64,000 nucleotides of DNA from Sphingosinicella sp. BN140058 (GTDB taxonomy: Bacteria; Pseudomonadota; Alphaproteobacteria; Sphingomonadales; Sphingomonadaceae). The notes under the pieces were generated by a model. The model was given only the letters and a program-made list of their open reading frames with translations, was not told where the DNA came from and made no database searches. The stretch is from positions 1,537,001-1,601,000 of the forward strand of contig NZ_CP035501.1 in assembly GCF_004135585.1 (NCBI RefSeq). The letters are read 5' to 3'. The translations under genes and the position numbers were made by a program. Of this stretch, positions 8,209 through 17,415 are shown one piece after another; position 1 is the stretch's first letter, and each line of letters starts with the position of its first letter.

Positions 8209-11200
8209 GTGACTGACTTCCGCACCGGGCGCCGCGCGCTTCTGACCACCAGCCGGGCCGCGATCGGGGTCGCCGCTTTCTCGTTCGCCGCGCCCCTGCT
8301 CGCGCAGGGCGCGGGCGCCGCGCAGCCGGTGACTCCGCCGCAGGGCGGTCAGCCGGCGATCGTTCAGCAGCCGAATACCGCACCGGTGGAACAGGGATCT
8401 ACCACCTCGGATCAGCCGCGGCCTGATCAAGCCGACGAGCAGATCGCCGATCCGGCGGCCGAGGCGACCAACGTTACCGAAGCGCAGGCCGATCCGGGGG
8501 CCGGTGCCGCCGCCGACGAGACCATCGTCGTCACCGGCACCCGCGCCAGCCTTCAGGGGGCGATCGCCCGGAAGAAGAATGCCGGCACCCAGGTCGATTC
8601 GATCGTGGCGGAGGACATCGCCTCCTTTCCCGACAAGAATATCGGCGAAGCGCTGCAACGCGTGACCGGCGTGCAGCTGTCGCGGGTCGAAGGCGAAGGT
8701 TCGCAGGTCAGCATTCGCGGCGTCGAGCCCGATCTCAACCGCGTCGAGATCAACGGCGCCTCCGTGCTCGGCTCGGCCGGCGCGCGCGGCGGCGACTTCC
8801 GCGAGCTCGCATCCGAGCTGGTCAAGTCGATCGACGTGTTCAAGGGCTTTACCGCCGACATGACCGAAGGCGGCGTCGGCGGCACCGTCAGCATTCAGAC
8901 CCGGCGGCCGCTGGAGCTGCGCGATCCGCTGCTCGCGGTCACCGCCTCGATGCAGAATCTGGAGACGCTGGACAAGTGGCGGCCCCGCGGCAACATCACC
9001 GCGGGCGGCAAATTCCTCGACGGGCGGCTCGGCTTCCTGGTCAACCTGACCTACGACAAGGTCGACACCCGGTCCGACTTCCAGCGCAACACCGAATGGC
9101 GCCGCTTTTCGGCCGATGCCACCCAGACCGATCTCAACAACGACAACAAGAAGATCACCGAGAACGCGAACTTCACGAACATCACGACACCGCAAGGCTG
9201 CAACGCCGTCCCGGTCAGTGCAGGCGCCGGCGCCACCCGCGCCGATTGCCTGGTTCAGTTCGCCGAATTCGTGCCGGGCATTCCCCGCTACAGCAGCTGG
9301 GAACGCAACGACCAGCGCATCTCCGGCGTCGCGACCATCCAATATCAGGTCACCGACCGGCTCGACGTCTATGCCGAATATCAGCGCAACAGCCGTAAGG
9401 TGCGCACGATCGACAACAATTTCGCCGTCGACGTCCAGGCTTTCGGCCGCATCGACACGTCCAACAATTGCGCCACCTGCACGATCGACGACGCCGGCAA
9501 CCTGATCGGCTTCAACACGGCCGCGACCGGAAGCTTCAACGCGGCCGGCACCGGCAGCGGCGCCGGCTCGATCTTCAGCGTGCAATTTCGCGACTTCATC
9601 CAGAAGATCAACACCGACTACAAGCAGGTCGGCTTCAACTATGACGGTGAGAGCTTCCGCCTCTCGGGCTTCGGCGTGCTGTCGAAGGGCACGACCTGGA
9701 ACGACACCAACTCGATCGTCCTCAACGGGACGATTCCGAGCATACGAGTCGACCTCGATCCCGAAAGCGGCAATCCGCGCTTCGGCTTCCCCGCCGATGC
9801 GGATCCGTCCGACATCGACACCTTTCTCAATCCGACCGGTGTGACCGGCACCGTGCGGCCGATCGTTGCGGAGTTCCAATACCGTCCGGACGAGATCGAC
9901 ACCAAGGAGAACCAGTTCAAGATCGATGGCGATTTCGACGTCGATTCCTCGTTCCTGAAGCTGATCGAGATCGGCGCGCAATATCGCACGTCGAGCATCC
10001 TGCGCTACGGCGGCGGCATCAATTCCACCGGCAGCGAGATCCCGAACGCGCAGGGCGTGATCGTACCGACCCCGTACATCACCGCACGGGCGCAGCTCGG
10101 CACGACCGATACCGCGCTGGTGCCGACTCCGAACGGCAGTCAGGTCGGCACGCAGCAGATTTCCCCCGCCACCCTCTCGCGATTTCTGCAGGGCTCGACC
10201 GACTTCCTCCCCTACACCTTCTTCCCGGTCGGCGATCGTACCGGGCTGCCGGACACCTGGCTGCGTCCGAACTTCAATGGGATCGGGGACTATTTCGACC
10301 AGACCTACGCCAATCACGATCGCCTGCGCGAAGTGAACGGGGTCGGGCAGATCCCGACCCAGGACGTCGACGAGAAGATCTACGCAGCCTACCTCAAGGG
10401 CAATTTCGATTTCGAAGTCGCCGGGATGGCGGTGAACGGCAATCTCGGCGTCCGCTATGTCCGCACCGAGGACACATCTACCGGCTTCGTCCGCACCATC
10501 CTGCCCGGCCAGACGGTCGCGGCCAGCGCCGACTTCATCACGATCAGCAACAGCTATGAGGACTGGCTGCCGAGCGCCAATCTCTCGATCGGGATCATTC
10601 CCAACCAGCTGATCCTGTTCGCCGGCGCCTCCAAGGTGCTGGCGCGGCCGAGGCTCGCCAATCTGGCGCCGAACATCACCTGCAACATCGGCGATGTGGT
10701 GGCCGAGACCCAAAACAACTGCACGGCCGGCAATCCGGATCTCGAGCCCTATCGTGCCAACCAGTTCGACCTCAGCCTGTCCTGGTACCCCAACCGCGAC
10801 ACGCTGATCAGCGCCGCCGCCTTCTACAAGAACATCCAGACGTTCGTGATCGAGAACGTCTCGACCTTCGACATGGACCTGTTCGGCACCGGCGAGCTGT
10901 TCGACCTGCGCCGCCCGGAAAACGGCCGGGGCGCCAAGATCAAGGGGCTCGAGCTCACCGCCCAGACCGCGTTCACGTTCCTGCCGGCGCCGTTCGACGG
11001 CTTCGGCATCCAGGCGAACTACACCTATTCGGACGCGAAGGACGTCGGCCTGTTCAACCAGCTGACCGGCGAGGAACTGCCTTATCCGTTCCTGTCCAAG
11101 CACAGCTACAATCTGGTCGCCTATTACGACAAGGATTGGCTGAACTTCCGCCTCGCCTATAATGGGCGCTCGAACTATCTGCGCGCATCGTCCGAGCGTT

Positions 11201-11406
11201 CGGGCAACGCCGTGTTCAACGACGGCACCGGCTATCTCGATGCCAAGCTGACCTTGCGCTTCCCGGGCTTCTACGGCGCCTCCCTCTTCGTCGAGGGCAA
11301 GAACCTCACCAAGGAGACGGAGCGGCAGACGTCCGGCGACATCCGCATGACCAATTACGAATATTCGGGCCGCCGCTTCTACGCCGGCGCCTCGTTCAAA
11401 TTCTGA
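8209..11406 (+). CDS. TonB-dependent receptor (large Caulobacter/Xanthomonas type), probable rhamnogalacturonan oligomer uptake
   Basis: The 1065-residue outer-membrane protein has a signal peptide ending near LLAQG, a Pro/Gln/Asp-rich extension (about 35-100), a TonB-box-like ETIVVTGTRAS, the plug (DIASFPDKNIGEALQRVTG, SIRGVEPDLNRVEING) and a 22-strand-size barrel ending in the aromatic SFKF. This matches the large class of carbohydrate receptors common in sphingomonads and Caulobacter. The GTG start at 8209 has AAGGAGAGG upstream. It is divergent from the PL11 lyase gene with a common putative operator, so import of RG-I lyase products is the likely role. A strong terminator follows at 11452. 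Confidence 0.93.
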   Translation: MTDFRTGRRALLTTSRAAIGVAAFSFAAPLLAQGAGAAQPVTPPQGGQPAIVQQPNTAPVEQGSTTSDQPRPDQADEQIADPAAEATNVTEAQADPGAGAAADETIVVTGTRASLQGAIARKKNAGTQVDSIVAEDIASFPDKNIGEALQRVTGVQLSRVEGEGSQVSIRGVEPDLNRVEINGASVLGSAGARGGDFRELASELVKSIDVFKGFTADMTEGGVGGTVSIQTRRPLELRDPLLAVTASMQNLETLDKWRPRGNITAGGKFLDGRLGFLVNLTYDKVDTRSDFQRNTEWRRFSADATQTDLNNDNKKITENANFTNITTPQGCNAVPVSAGAGATRADCLVQFAEFVPGIPRYSSWERNDQRISGVATIQYQVTDRLDVYAEYQRNSRKVRTIDNNFAVDVQAFGRIDTSNNCATCTIDDAGNLIGFNTAATGSFNAAGTGSGAGSIFSVQFRDFIQKINTDYKQVGFNYDGESFRLSGFGVLSKGTTWNDTNSIVLNGTIPSIRVDLDPESGNPRFGFPADADPSDIDTFLNPTGVTGTVRPIVAEFQYRPDEIDTKENQFKIDGDFDVDSSFLKLIEIGAQYRTSSILRYGGGINSTGSEIPNAQGVIVPTPYITARAQLGTTDTALVPTPNGSQVGTQQISPATLSRFLQGSTDFLPYTFFPVGDRTGLPDTWLRPNFNGIGDYFDQTYANHDRLREVNGVGQIPTQDVDEKIYAAYLKGNFDFEVAGMAVNGNLGVRYVRTEDTSTGFVRTILPGQTVAASADFITISNSYEDWLPSANLSIGIIPNQLILFAGASKVLARPRLANLAPNITCNIGDVVAETQNNCTAGNPDLEPYRANQFDLSLSWYPNRDTLISAAAFYKNIQTFVIENVSTFDMDLFGTGELFDLRRPENGRGAKIKGLELTAQTAFTFLPAPFDGFGIQANYTYSDAKDVGLFNQLTGEELPYPFLSKHSYNLVAYYDKDWLNFRLAYNGRSNYLRASSERSGNAVFNDGTGYLDAKLTLRFPGFYGASLFVEGKNLTKETERQTSGDIRMTNYEYSGRRFYAGASFKF

Positions 11407-11451
11407 CGAGCCTCCCCGGCAGGCCGGACCTCCCGGCCTCCCGCGAACCTC

Positions 11452-11484
11452 GGCCCGGTGCGTCATTGCACCGGGCCTTTTTTT
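11452..11484 (+). terminator. Rho-independent terminator of the TonB receptor gene
   Basis: A perfect 9-bp stem, GGCCCGGTG with CACCGGGCC, encloses an 8-base loop and is followed by seven T residues. It begins 46 bases after the receptor stop codon. Confidence 0.9.
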
Positions 11485-11524
11485 GGGGTGACTGGAGCGC
11501 GGGGACGGGAGAGAGGAAGAAAGG

Positions 11525-11623
11525 AAGGACTTCGACGAGCTCAGCTCGAACGGGGCTTGGTGACTGGTGCCCCGTAGCCCCCTCCCTCTCCTATTCCGTT
11601 CGGGCTGAGCCTGTCGAAGCCCT
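11525..11623. repeat. Family A palindrome, inverted pair
   Basis: A diverged copy (11525-11554, with TCGACGAGCTCAGCTCGAAC) faces a canonical copy (11596-11623). The right copy abuts the GIY-YIG gene remnant that begins at 11641. Confidence 0.85.
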
Positions 11624-11640
11624 CTTTTTCTTATCCACGG

Positions 11641-11955
11641 GCACTTGCAGACCGAACCTTCTACGTCGGCCATACCGACGACCTCGACAAGCGCATCGCG
11701 GAGCACATGGCCGGCGCTCTTGGTGGCTATACAGCCAAACGTTTGCCGGTGACTTTGGTGTGGTCCGAAGAATTTCCGAGCCGTTACGAGGCGCTGTCTG
11801 CAGAGCGACAGATCAAGGGCTGGAGCCGGGCAAAGAAAATGGCCTTGATCCGGGGAGACTGGCTTTCGATTTCCGCGCTAGCACGTAATCGGCAAGCGGA
11901 AGGAAGGGCTTCGACAAGCTCAGCCCGAACGGGGGAGATAGGGCAGAGAGAATAA
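11641..11955 (+). pseudogene. GIY-YIG nuclease (UPF0213-like), N-terminally truncated
   Basis: The frame through 11641-11955 encodes FYVGHTDDLDKRIAEH, GGYTAKRLPVTLVW, EALSAERQIKGWSRAKK and LIRGDW, the body of small single-domain GIY-YIG proteins. The N-terminal strand carrying the GIY half of the motif and any start codon are missing: upstream the frame passes directly into a family A palindrome. The next in-frame ATG (11707) would leave out the FYVG half too. Downstream the same frame runs through another family A copy (11905-11932) before its stop. It is therefore a remnant or a gene overwritten by repeat insertion. Flanking by the repeats on both sides is notable. Confidence 0.75.
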
Positions 11956-12004
11956 GGTGCCCGTTCCCAAAAGCACCCGTTCGGGCTGAGCCTGTCGAAG
12001 CCCT
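11905..12004. repeat. Family A palindrome, inverted pair
   Basis: Copies at 11905-11932 and 11977-12004 face each other, 44 bases apart. The left one encodes the C-terminal tail of the GIY-YIG remnant. Confidence 0.88.
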
Positions 12005-12108
12005 TTCCTGCTTTCGTTCCTTGGCCCCATCCGGCCTGCTGCGAGCCTTGGCCCGGTGCGTCATGTACGGGCCTTCTTTCGATGAGAGTGAAGGAGGGAA
12101 GCGAGGGT

Positions 12109-12194
12109 GGGCTTCGACAGGCTCAGCCCGAACGGAACAGGAGAGGCTAAGAGGGTAGTTGAACCACCGTTCGGGCTGAGCCTGTCGAAGCCCC
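12109..12194. repeat. Family A palindrome, inverted pair
   Basis: Copies at 12109-12135 and 12167-12194 form a hairpin-capable pair. It ends 22 bases from the stop of the lipoprotein gene at 12216. The whole 11,407-12,215 stretch otherwise holds only the terminator and the nuclease remnant. Confidence 0.88.
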
Positions 12195-12215
12195 CCTGCT
12201 TTCTTCCCTTCGCCC

Positions 12216-12923
12216 TCACGGCAGCCGCCACACTCGAAAGTCCCGCACGCGCAAGTGGCTCTTGGTCGTGCGGAGGCCGAAATGACCCTTGGTGTAAGGC
12301 TCCGGATCGTCGAGCTCGAACATCGGCCGGCCGTCCCGCAGCAGCGCAATCCTGCGGCCGTCGGCGATCAGGCGGATGCGGTACCAGCGATTGGCTTCGA
12401 GCAGGTCGGCGGGCGCCGCGAGGTCGTGCTGCGGCAGCAGCGGGCGGTCGTCGCGGCGGCCGATATAGCGGCGGAAGCGGGAGGTGGTGTTCCGGTTGCC
12501 GCCGATGCCGGCATAATAAGTGCGCAGCTCGTCATAGTCGGCGAAGGCGCCGCTGCGCCGGATCGCAAGCACGTCGCCGCCGGGCGCGCGGGTATCGCTC
12601 GCCATCCAGAAGCAGTTGACGTCGCTGACCGCGTCATTCGGCCCGCCGGACTGCACGGCGGCGACCTGATAGTCGATCGCGACCGGCCCGGCGAGCGACG
12701 GCCGAAACCACAGGGTGACGCCGGCCGGGCTGTCGATGTCGAGCACGCCGCCGTCCGCCTGAAAGCGGCCGCCCTGCTCGGCTTCCACCTGCCACCGGCC
12801 GAGGCCATGGCGGAAATCGTCATGATGAAGTGGCGCGCCTCGGCTGCCGATGCGCCCGGCGCAGCCGGCGAGAAGCGCCGTCGCGCCGCCAATCAGTGCT
12901 CGCCGGGTCCATTGCCGATCCAT
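12216..12923 (-). CDS. Tat-exported lipoprotein with DUF6250/concanavalin-like domain
   Basis: The 235-residue product starts MDRQWTRRALIGGATALLAGCAG: a twin-arginine signal joined to a lipobox (LLAGC), so it should be a lipid-anchored protein exported folded. The rest (about 35-235) reads as one jelly-roll of the laminin-G/concanavalin type: DFRHGLGRWQVEAEQGG at the start, CFWMASDTRAPGGD, TYYAGIGGNRNTTSRFRRY, and a C-terminal GHFGLRTTKSHLRVRDFRVW. Proteins like this are found in polysaccharide loci and may bind or cleave glycans; no catalytic residues can be assigned. It is divergent from the TonB receptor at 13120, with an IclR-type palindrome 41 bases upstream. Confidence 0.8.
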   Translation of the reverse strand: MDRQWTRRALIGGATALLAGCAGRIGSRGAPLHHDDFRHGLGRWQVEAEQGGRFQADGGVLDIDSPAGVTLWFRPSLAGPVAIDYQVAAVQSGGPNDAVSDVNCFWMASDTRAPGGDVLAIRRSGAFADYDELRTYYAGIGGNRNTTSRFRRYIGRRDDRPLLPQHDLAAPADLLEANRWYRIRLIADGRRIALLRDGRPMFELDDPEPYTKGHFGLRTTKSHLRVRDFRVWRLP

Positions 12924-12963
12924 CCTCCCCTGCTGTCACGACCGTCGCCCGAATGCAACACTT

Positions 12964-12978
12964 TCCCATAATGTGGAT
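12964..12978. promoter_or_regulatory. Putative IclR operator 3 (lipoprotein / TonB receptor operon)
   Basis: TCCCATAATGTGGAT matches the palindrome family. It lies 41 bases before the lipoprotein gene and 142 before the receptor-lyase-esterase operon, and an AT-rich CATATTTTG follows it. Confidence 0.55.
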
Positions 12979-13119
12979 GGTTGTTTCATATTTTGGCTGA
13001 CGCGGCGCGAAGATGCGGTAACCTTGTCTGCAACTGGCGCCGAGTCCCGCCTCGGAAAGACCAGCAAGGGCAGCCGGAGCCCGGATCCGGACCGCGAAAC
13101 GCGTGGAGAGGAGACTGAC

Positions 13120-16092
13120 GTGAACGGTTCCCTGCCTCGGAGCGCCCGCTCCCGAACGACCACATCCTGCATCGCCCTCGCCGTCGCCGCCTTGCCGTCG
13201 ATCGCACAGGCGCAAACCGCTCCGGCGGAGCAATCGCCGGCCGGCACCGACGCAGCGGCGACCGCCTCCCCGGCGGGAGTGGCACAAGCGGCGCCGGAGG
13301 AGGCGATCGTCGTCACCGGCCTTCGCGGCGCGCTGCAGAGCGCACTCACCACCAAGCGCAATTCAAACGACATAGTCGACGTCATCAACGCGCAGGACAT
13401 TGCCGACTTCCCCGATGCGAACGTCGCGGAATCGCTGCAGCGGGTGCCGGGCATCGCAATCGAGCGCGACGCCGGCGAGGGCCGCAACATCACCGTTCGC
13501 GGGCTCGGCGGCGATTTCTCGCGCGTGCGCCTCAACGGCCTCGAGGCGATCTCGGCCACCACCGGTTCGACGCTCGGATCGACGATCAACCGCGGCCGCG
13601 GCTTCGACTTCAGCCTGTTCGCCTCGGAATTGTTCAACTCGATCGTGGTCCGCAAATCGCAGTCTGCCGAGACCGACGAGGGCTCGCTGGGTGCCACCGT
13701 CGACCTGCAGACCGCGCGTCCGTTCGACAAGAAGGGCTTCCGGGCCGCCGCCTCGCTACAGGGCGCTTATTATGAAATGGGCAAGCACGTGCAGCCGCGC
13801 GTCGCCGCCCTGATCAGCGACACCTTCGCCGACGACACGATCGGCGTGCTGCTATCCGGCGCCTATTCCGAACGCACGGTCGAGGAAGAAGCCTATTCGA
13901 ACACTTCGCTCGCCGACTTCTGGGAGTCGCAGCAAGGTTTCTGTCCGGTGGTACCGGGCACGGCGGTCACCCCGATCAACACGCTCGTCACCACCGCGCC
14001 CTTCACGCCCAATTGCACCCCTGCCCCCGGTGCGGTGCACGGCTCGACGCCCGAAGCCTATGCGAAGGTCGCGCGGGCCGGCGTGTTCGTGCCGCGGCTG
14101 CCGGGCTACGGCCGCTTCGTGAACCGCCAGAAGAGGCTTGGCCTCACCGGTTCGGTGCAATGGCAGCCGGCGCCCGCCACGCTGCTCACCATCGACGGCG
14201 CCTATTCGCGCTACGACCAGCGCAAGAACGATTATGCGACCAACCCGATCAGCTTCAACCGCGGCAACGGCGCCGCCGCCGGCAGCCTCACCGCCGCGCA
14301 GGCGACGGGTCGCCCCAACATGAAGATCCGCGACGCCGAGGTCGATGAGACCGGCCTGCTGCGCTACGGCGTGTTCGACGATACCGATTTCCGGATGACC
14401 AACGGCTACGAACGCTCGGAGACCCATTTCTACCAGGTCTCCGCGCATCTGAAGCAGGACATCGGCGAGCGCGGCCAGGTCAACGTCCTGCTGGGACAGT
14501 CGCGCTCCCTGTTCAAGGTGCCCGAATTCACGCTGATTTCGCTCGACCGGCTCGACAGCGACGGCTTCGTGTTCGATCCCCGCGACGACAAACGCAACCC
14601 GATCCTGGATTTCGGCTTTGATGCCTCGGATCCGTCCAACTGGGGCTTCATCAACGGCTATTCCGACATCCGGGTGCAGCGCCAGCGGGTCGACAACAAG
14701 TTCCGCAATGGCAAGATCGACTTCCAGTGGGAATTCAACGAACGTCTTACCGGCAAGATCGGCTATGCCTACAAGCGCTTCACCTTCCGCACCGAGAGCG
14801 AATCCCGCCTCACCTCGACGATCATCAACGCGCCGCTGCCGGCAGGGGTGACGATCGCCGATCTCAGCAATCCGATCGACGATTTCGGACGCGGCCTCGA
14901 TCTGCCGGCGGGCTCGACGACCAGCTTCATCGTCGCCGACATCGATGCGTTCGAGCAGGTCTATGACTTCAACTGCAACTGCGTGAACGCGCTCGGCGAC
15001 TTCCGCATCGGCACCGCCGCCGCGCTCGGCAATAATCGCTTCGTCCGCGAGACCGATCAAAGCCCCTACGCTCAGATCGATTTCAACTTCCCGCTCGGCG
15101 GCGAATGGGTCCTGCGCGGCAATGTCGGCGCCCGCTATGCCCATACCAAGCAATTTTCGACCGGCTTCATCTCGGCGACGCTGCCGATCGTCGAGGCCCG
15201 CCGAACCTATGACGATTTCCTCCCCGCGGCCAATCTCGCACTCGAGATCGGCCCCGATCTCATCGTCCGTCTGGCCGCGGCCAAGGCATTGTCGCGGCCG
15301 GCGCTCGGCAACCTCACACCGGGCGGCGCGGTCAGCACGACCGGCAATCTGTTCACCTCGACGGTCGGCAACCCCAATTTGACGCCGTTCCGGTCGACCA
15401 ATCTCGACGCCGGCATCGAATGGTATTTCCAGAAAGGCGCGGTGCTCTCGGCCGCCGTCTTCCAGAAGAAATTGAAGAGCTTCGCCCAGCAATTGCTGAC
15501 TCAGACCACGGTGGGCGAGAGCGGCATCCCCGCCTCGGCTTTCCCGACCGGTACCGATCCCAACACGCCGATCAACATCACCAACTTCCAGTCGACCGAA
15601 GGCGGCACGATCCGCGGCCTCGAGATCAACTATCAGCAGCCCTTCACCTTCCTGCCCGGCTTCCTCAAGAATTTCGGCGCACTCATCAATTACACCCATA
15701 TCGATTCCAGGATCAGCTACTTCCTGACCGCCAACCGTGCCGGTCCGGTGCTGCGGGACGAGCTGATCAACGTGTCGCCCAACTCCCTGAACGCGACGCT
15801 CTATTATGAAGCGGGTGGCTTCTCGGCCCGCGTCTCGGGGGCGTATCGCAGCCAGTATCTGCGCCAGGTGCCGCTTCGCGCCGGCCTTGCCGACGCCACC
15901 GGATCTTATTCGACCTTCAACGTCGACGCGTCGATCTCGTACGACATCACGCCCAATGTCGGGCTCAACATCGACATGCTGAACCTGACCGACCAGCCGA
16001 CCGATTTCTGGAACGGCCAGACCATTCGCGATCAGCAGGTCTACAGCAAGACCGGCCGGCAGTTCTTCGTCGGCCTGCGCGTCCGCTACTGA
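13120..16092 (+). CDS. TonB-dependent receptor (large Caulobacter/Xanthomonas type), probable pectin oligomer uptake
   Basis: The 990-residue protein has a signal peptide ending in SIAQAQ, TonB-box-like EEAIVVTGLRG, plug motifs DIADFPDANVAESLQRVPGIAIERD and ITVRGLGGDFSRVRLNG, and a barrel ending in FFVGLRVRY with a terminal aromatic. The GTG at 13120 was chosen over the longer frame because GGAGAGGAG precedes it and it puts the signal peptide at the N-terminus. It leads a plus-strand operon with a PL22 lyase, a CE12 esterase, a GH28 and a GH35, which suggests that its ligands are oligogalacturonate or rhamnogalacturonan fragments. Confidence 0.93.
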   Translation: MNGSLPRSARSRTTTSCIALAVAALPSIAQAQTAPAEQSPAGTDAAATASPAGVAQAAPEEAIVVTGLRGALQSALTTKRNSNDIVDVINAQDIADFPDANVAESLQRVPGIAIERDAGEGRNITVRGLGGDFSRVRLNGLEAISATTGSTLGSTINRGRGFDFSLFASELFNSIVVRKSQSAETDEGSLGATVDLQTARPFDKKGFRAAASLQGAYYEMGKHVQPRVAALISDTFADDTIGVLLSGAYSERTVEEEAYSNTSLADFWESQQGFCPVVPGTAVTPINTLVTTAPFTPNCTPAPGAVHGSTPEAYAKVARAGVFVPRLPGYGRFVNRQKRLGLTGSVQWQPAPATLLTIDGAYSRYDQRKNDYATNPISFNRGNGAAAGSLTAAQATGRPNMKIRDAEVDETGLLRYGVFDDTDFRMTNGYERSETHFYQVSAHLKQDIGERGQVNVLLGQSRSLFKVPEFTLISLDRLDSDGFVFDPRDDKRNPILDFGFDASDPSNWGFINGYSDIRVQRQRVDNKFRNGKIDFQWEFNERLTGKIGYAYKRFTFRTESESRLTSTIINAPLPAGVTIADLSNPIDDFGRGLDLPAGSTTSFIVADIDAFEQVYDFNCNCVNALGDFRIGTAAALGNNRFVRETDQSPYAQIDFNFPLGGEWVLRGNVGARYAHTKQFSTGFISATLPIVEARRTYDDFLPAANLALEIGPDLIVRLAAAKALSRPALGNLTPGGAVSTTGNLFTSTVGNPNLTPFRSTNLDAGIEWYFQKGAVLSAAVFQKKLKSFAQQLLTQTTVGESGIPASAFPTGTDPNTPINITNFQSTEGGTIRGLEINYQQPFTFLPGFLKNFGALINYTHIDSRISYFLTANRAGPVLRDELINVSPNSLNATLYYEAGGFSARVSGAYRSQYLRQVPLRAGLADATGSYSTFNVDASISYDITPNVGLNIDMLNLTDQPTDFWNGQTIRDQQVYSKTGRQFFVGLRVRY

Positions 16093-16104
16093 ACGGAGTT
16101 TGCC

Positions 16105-17415
16105 ATGACACCAGCCTTGCTGATCGCCGCCTTGCTGTTCACGGCACCCGCCGACGCCGCGGTGGGTCCGCGCGAGCGGGTGGACCCGCTCACCGGCCAC
16201 CGCATCGTCCGCATCTCCGGCGAGGCCGGATCGGCCAGCCTCTATTTTCACCAGAACAGCTACACGCCGGACGGCAGGACGATGGTGATTTCGGTGCCCG
16301 GCGGCATCGCCAAGGTGGATGTGAAGAGCTGGACGGTGAGCCCGCTGGTCACGGGCGAGCGGCTGCAATTGCTGTTCACCGGGCGCAGGACACGGTCGGC
16401 TTATTATTCCGTGCCTGCGGCCGACGGTATCGGGTCGACGATCTGGGCGGCGGACATCGACAGCGGCAAGACGCGCAGGATCGCAGCGCTGAAGAGCGGC
16501 ACGATCGGATCGATCAATGCCGACGAGACCCTGTTGCTCGGGCAATGGGCGGAACGCGACCCGCCGCTGCAGCCGACCGGCGCCGAGCGGCGCGACCGCG
16601 ATCAGAACCGGATGCGCTTCGGTCAGACCGATTATGCGGCCAATGGACCTGACGGAAAGCCGCTGACCTATGCCGAAGCGAAGGAGGTGCGCCTCAACGA
16701 GCGGCTGGAAGCCAGGATTCCGATGGAGATCTTCACCATCGACATCCGCACCGGCGCCCGGCGCGTGGTCACCGCCTCGACCGACTGGCTGAACCACATC
16801 CAATTCTCGCCGACCGACCCGACCCTGATCATGTATTGCCACGAGGGACCCTGGCATAAAGTCGATCGGATTTGGACGATCCGCACCGACGGCAGCGAGA
16901 AGACCAAGATCCATATCCGGACCATGAACATGGAAATTGCGGGGCACGAATTCTTCGCGCCCGACGGCAAGACGATCTGGTACGATCTGCAGACCCCGCG
17001 CGGCGAGAAATTCTGGTTGGCCGGGTACGAACTCGGCACCGGCAAGCGTAAGTGGTACCATCTCGAGCGCAACCAATGGTCGGTGCATTTCAACCAGTCG
17101 CCCGACCGAACGCTCTTCTCGGGCGACGGCGGCGACAGCGAGATGGTTGCGCACGCCCCCGACGGAAAATATCTCTACCTCTTCCACCCGCAGGACATTC
17201 CCGACGTCGCCGGCATCCATGCCCCGGGCGCCGAAAACCTGATTTCGCCCGGGCGGCTGCAGCCCGAAAGACTGGTCGACATGCGTAAGCACGATTATCG
17301 GCTGGAGCCGAACATGACCTTCACGCCCGACGGCAGATGGGTAGTGTTCCGATCGAACATGGAGGGCGAGAACCACATCTATGCGGTGGAGCTCGCCAAG
17401 GCGGCCGGGAAGTGA
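16105..17415 (+). CDS. Oligogalacturonate lyase, PL22 family, with signal peptide
   Basis: The 436-residue protein has a signal peptide (LLIAALLFTAPADA) and the seven-bladed propeller of PL22: ERVDPLTGHRIVRIS, LYFHQNSYTPDGRTMVIS, DWLNHIQFSPTDPTLIMYCHEGPWHKVDRIW and EIAGHEFFAPDGKTIWYD contain the histidines that hold the catalytic manganese in this family. It cleaves short oligogalacturonates to unsaturated monomers. Most enterobacterial forms are cytoplasmic; the signal peptide here implies periplasmic action. The gene begins 12 bases after the TonB receptor and overlaps the next esterase gene by four bases. Confidence 0.93.
   Translation: MTPALLIAALLFTAPADAAVGPRERVDPLTGHRIVRISGEAGSASLYFHQNSYTPDGRTMVISVPGGIAKVDVKSWTVSPLVTGERLQLLFTGRRTRSAYYSVPAADGIGSTIWAADIDSGKTRRIAALKSGTIGSINADETLLLGQWAERDPPLQPTGAERRDRDQNRMRFGQTDYAANGPDGKPLTYAEAKEVRLNERLEARIPMEIFTIDIRTGARRVVTASTDWLNHIQFSPTDPTLIMYCHEGPWHKVDRIWTIRTDGSEKTKIHIRTMNMEIAGHEFFAPDGKTIWYDLQTPRGEKFWLAGYELGTGKRKWYHLERNQWSVHFNQSPDRTLFSGDGGDSEMVAHAPDGKYLYLFHPQDIPDVAGIHAPGAENLISPGRLQPERLVDMRKHDYRLEPNMTFTPDGRWVVFRSNMEGENHIYAVELAKAAGK

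Noticed and set aside
6010..11706. A 1898-codon open frame on the minus strand reaching through the whole TonB receptor gene
   Set aside because: Only 6010-7956 encodes a recognisable protein (PL11). The rest is antisense to the receptor and its translation is low-complexity, as expected from GC-rich codon bias.
11641..11955. Reading the GIY-YIG sequence as an active homing-type nuclease
   Set aside because: The N-terminal half of the catalytic motif and the start codon are missing, so it is listed as a remnant.
13852..17376. Minus-strand open frame of 1174 codons across the TonB, PL22 and esterase genes
   Set aside because: It is antisense to three well-supported genes, and the translation is repetitive Ala/Gly/Arg/Val with no domain.
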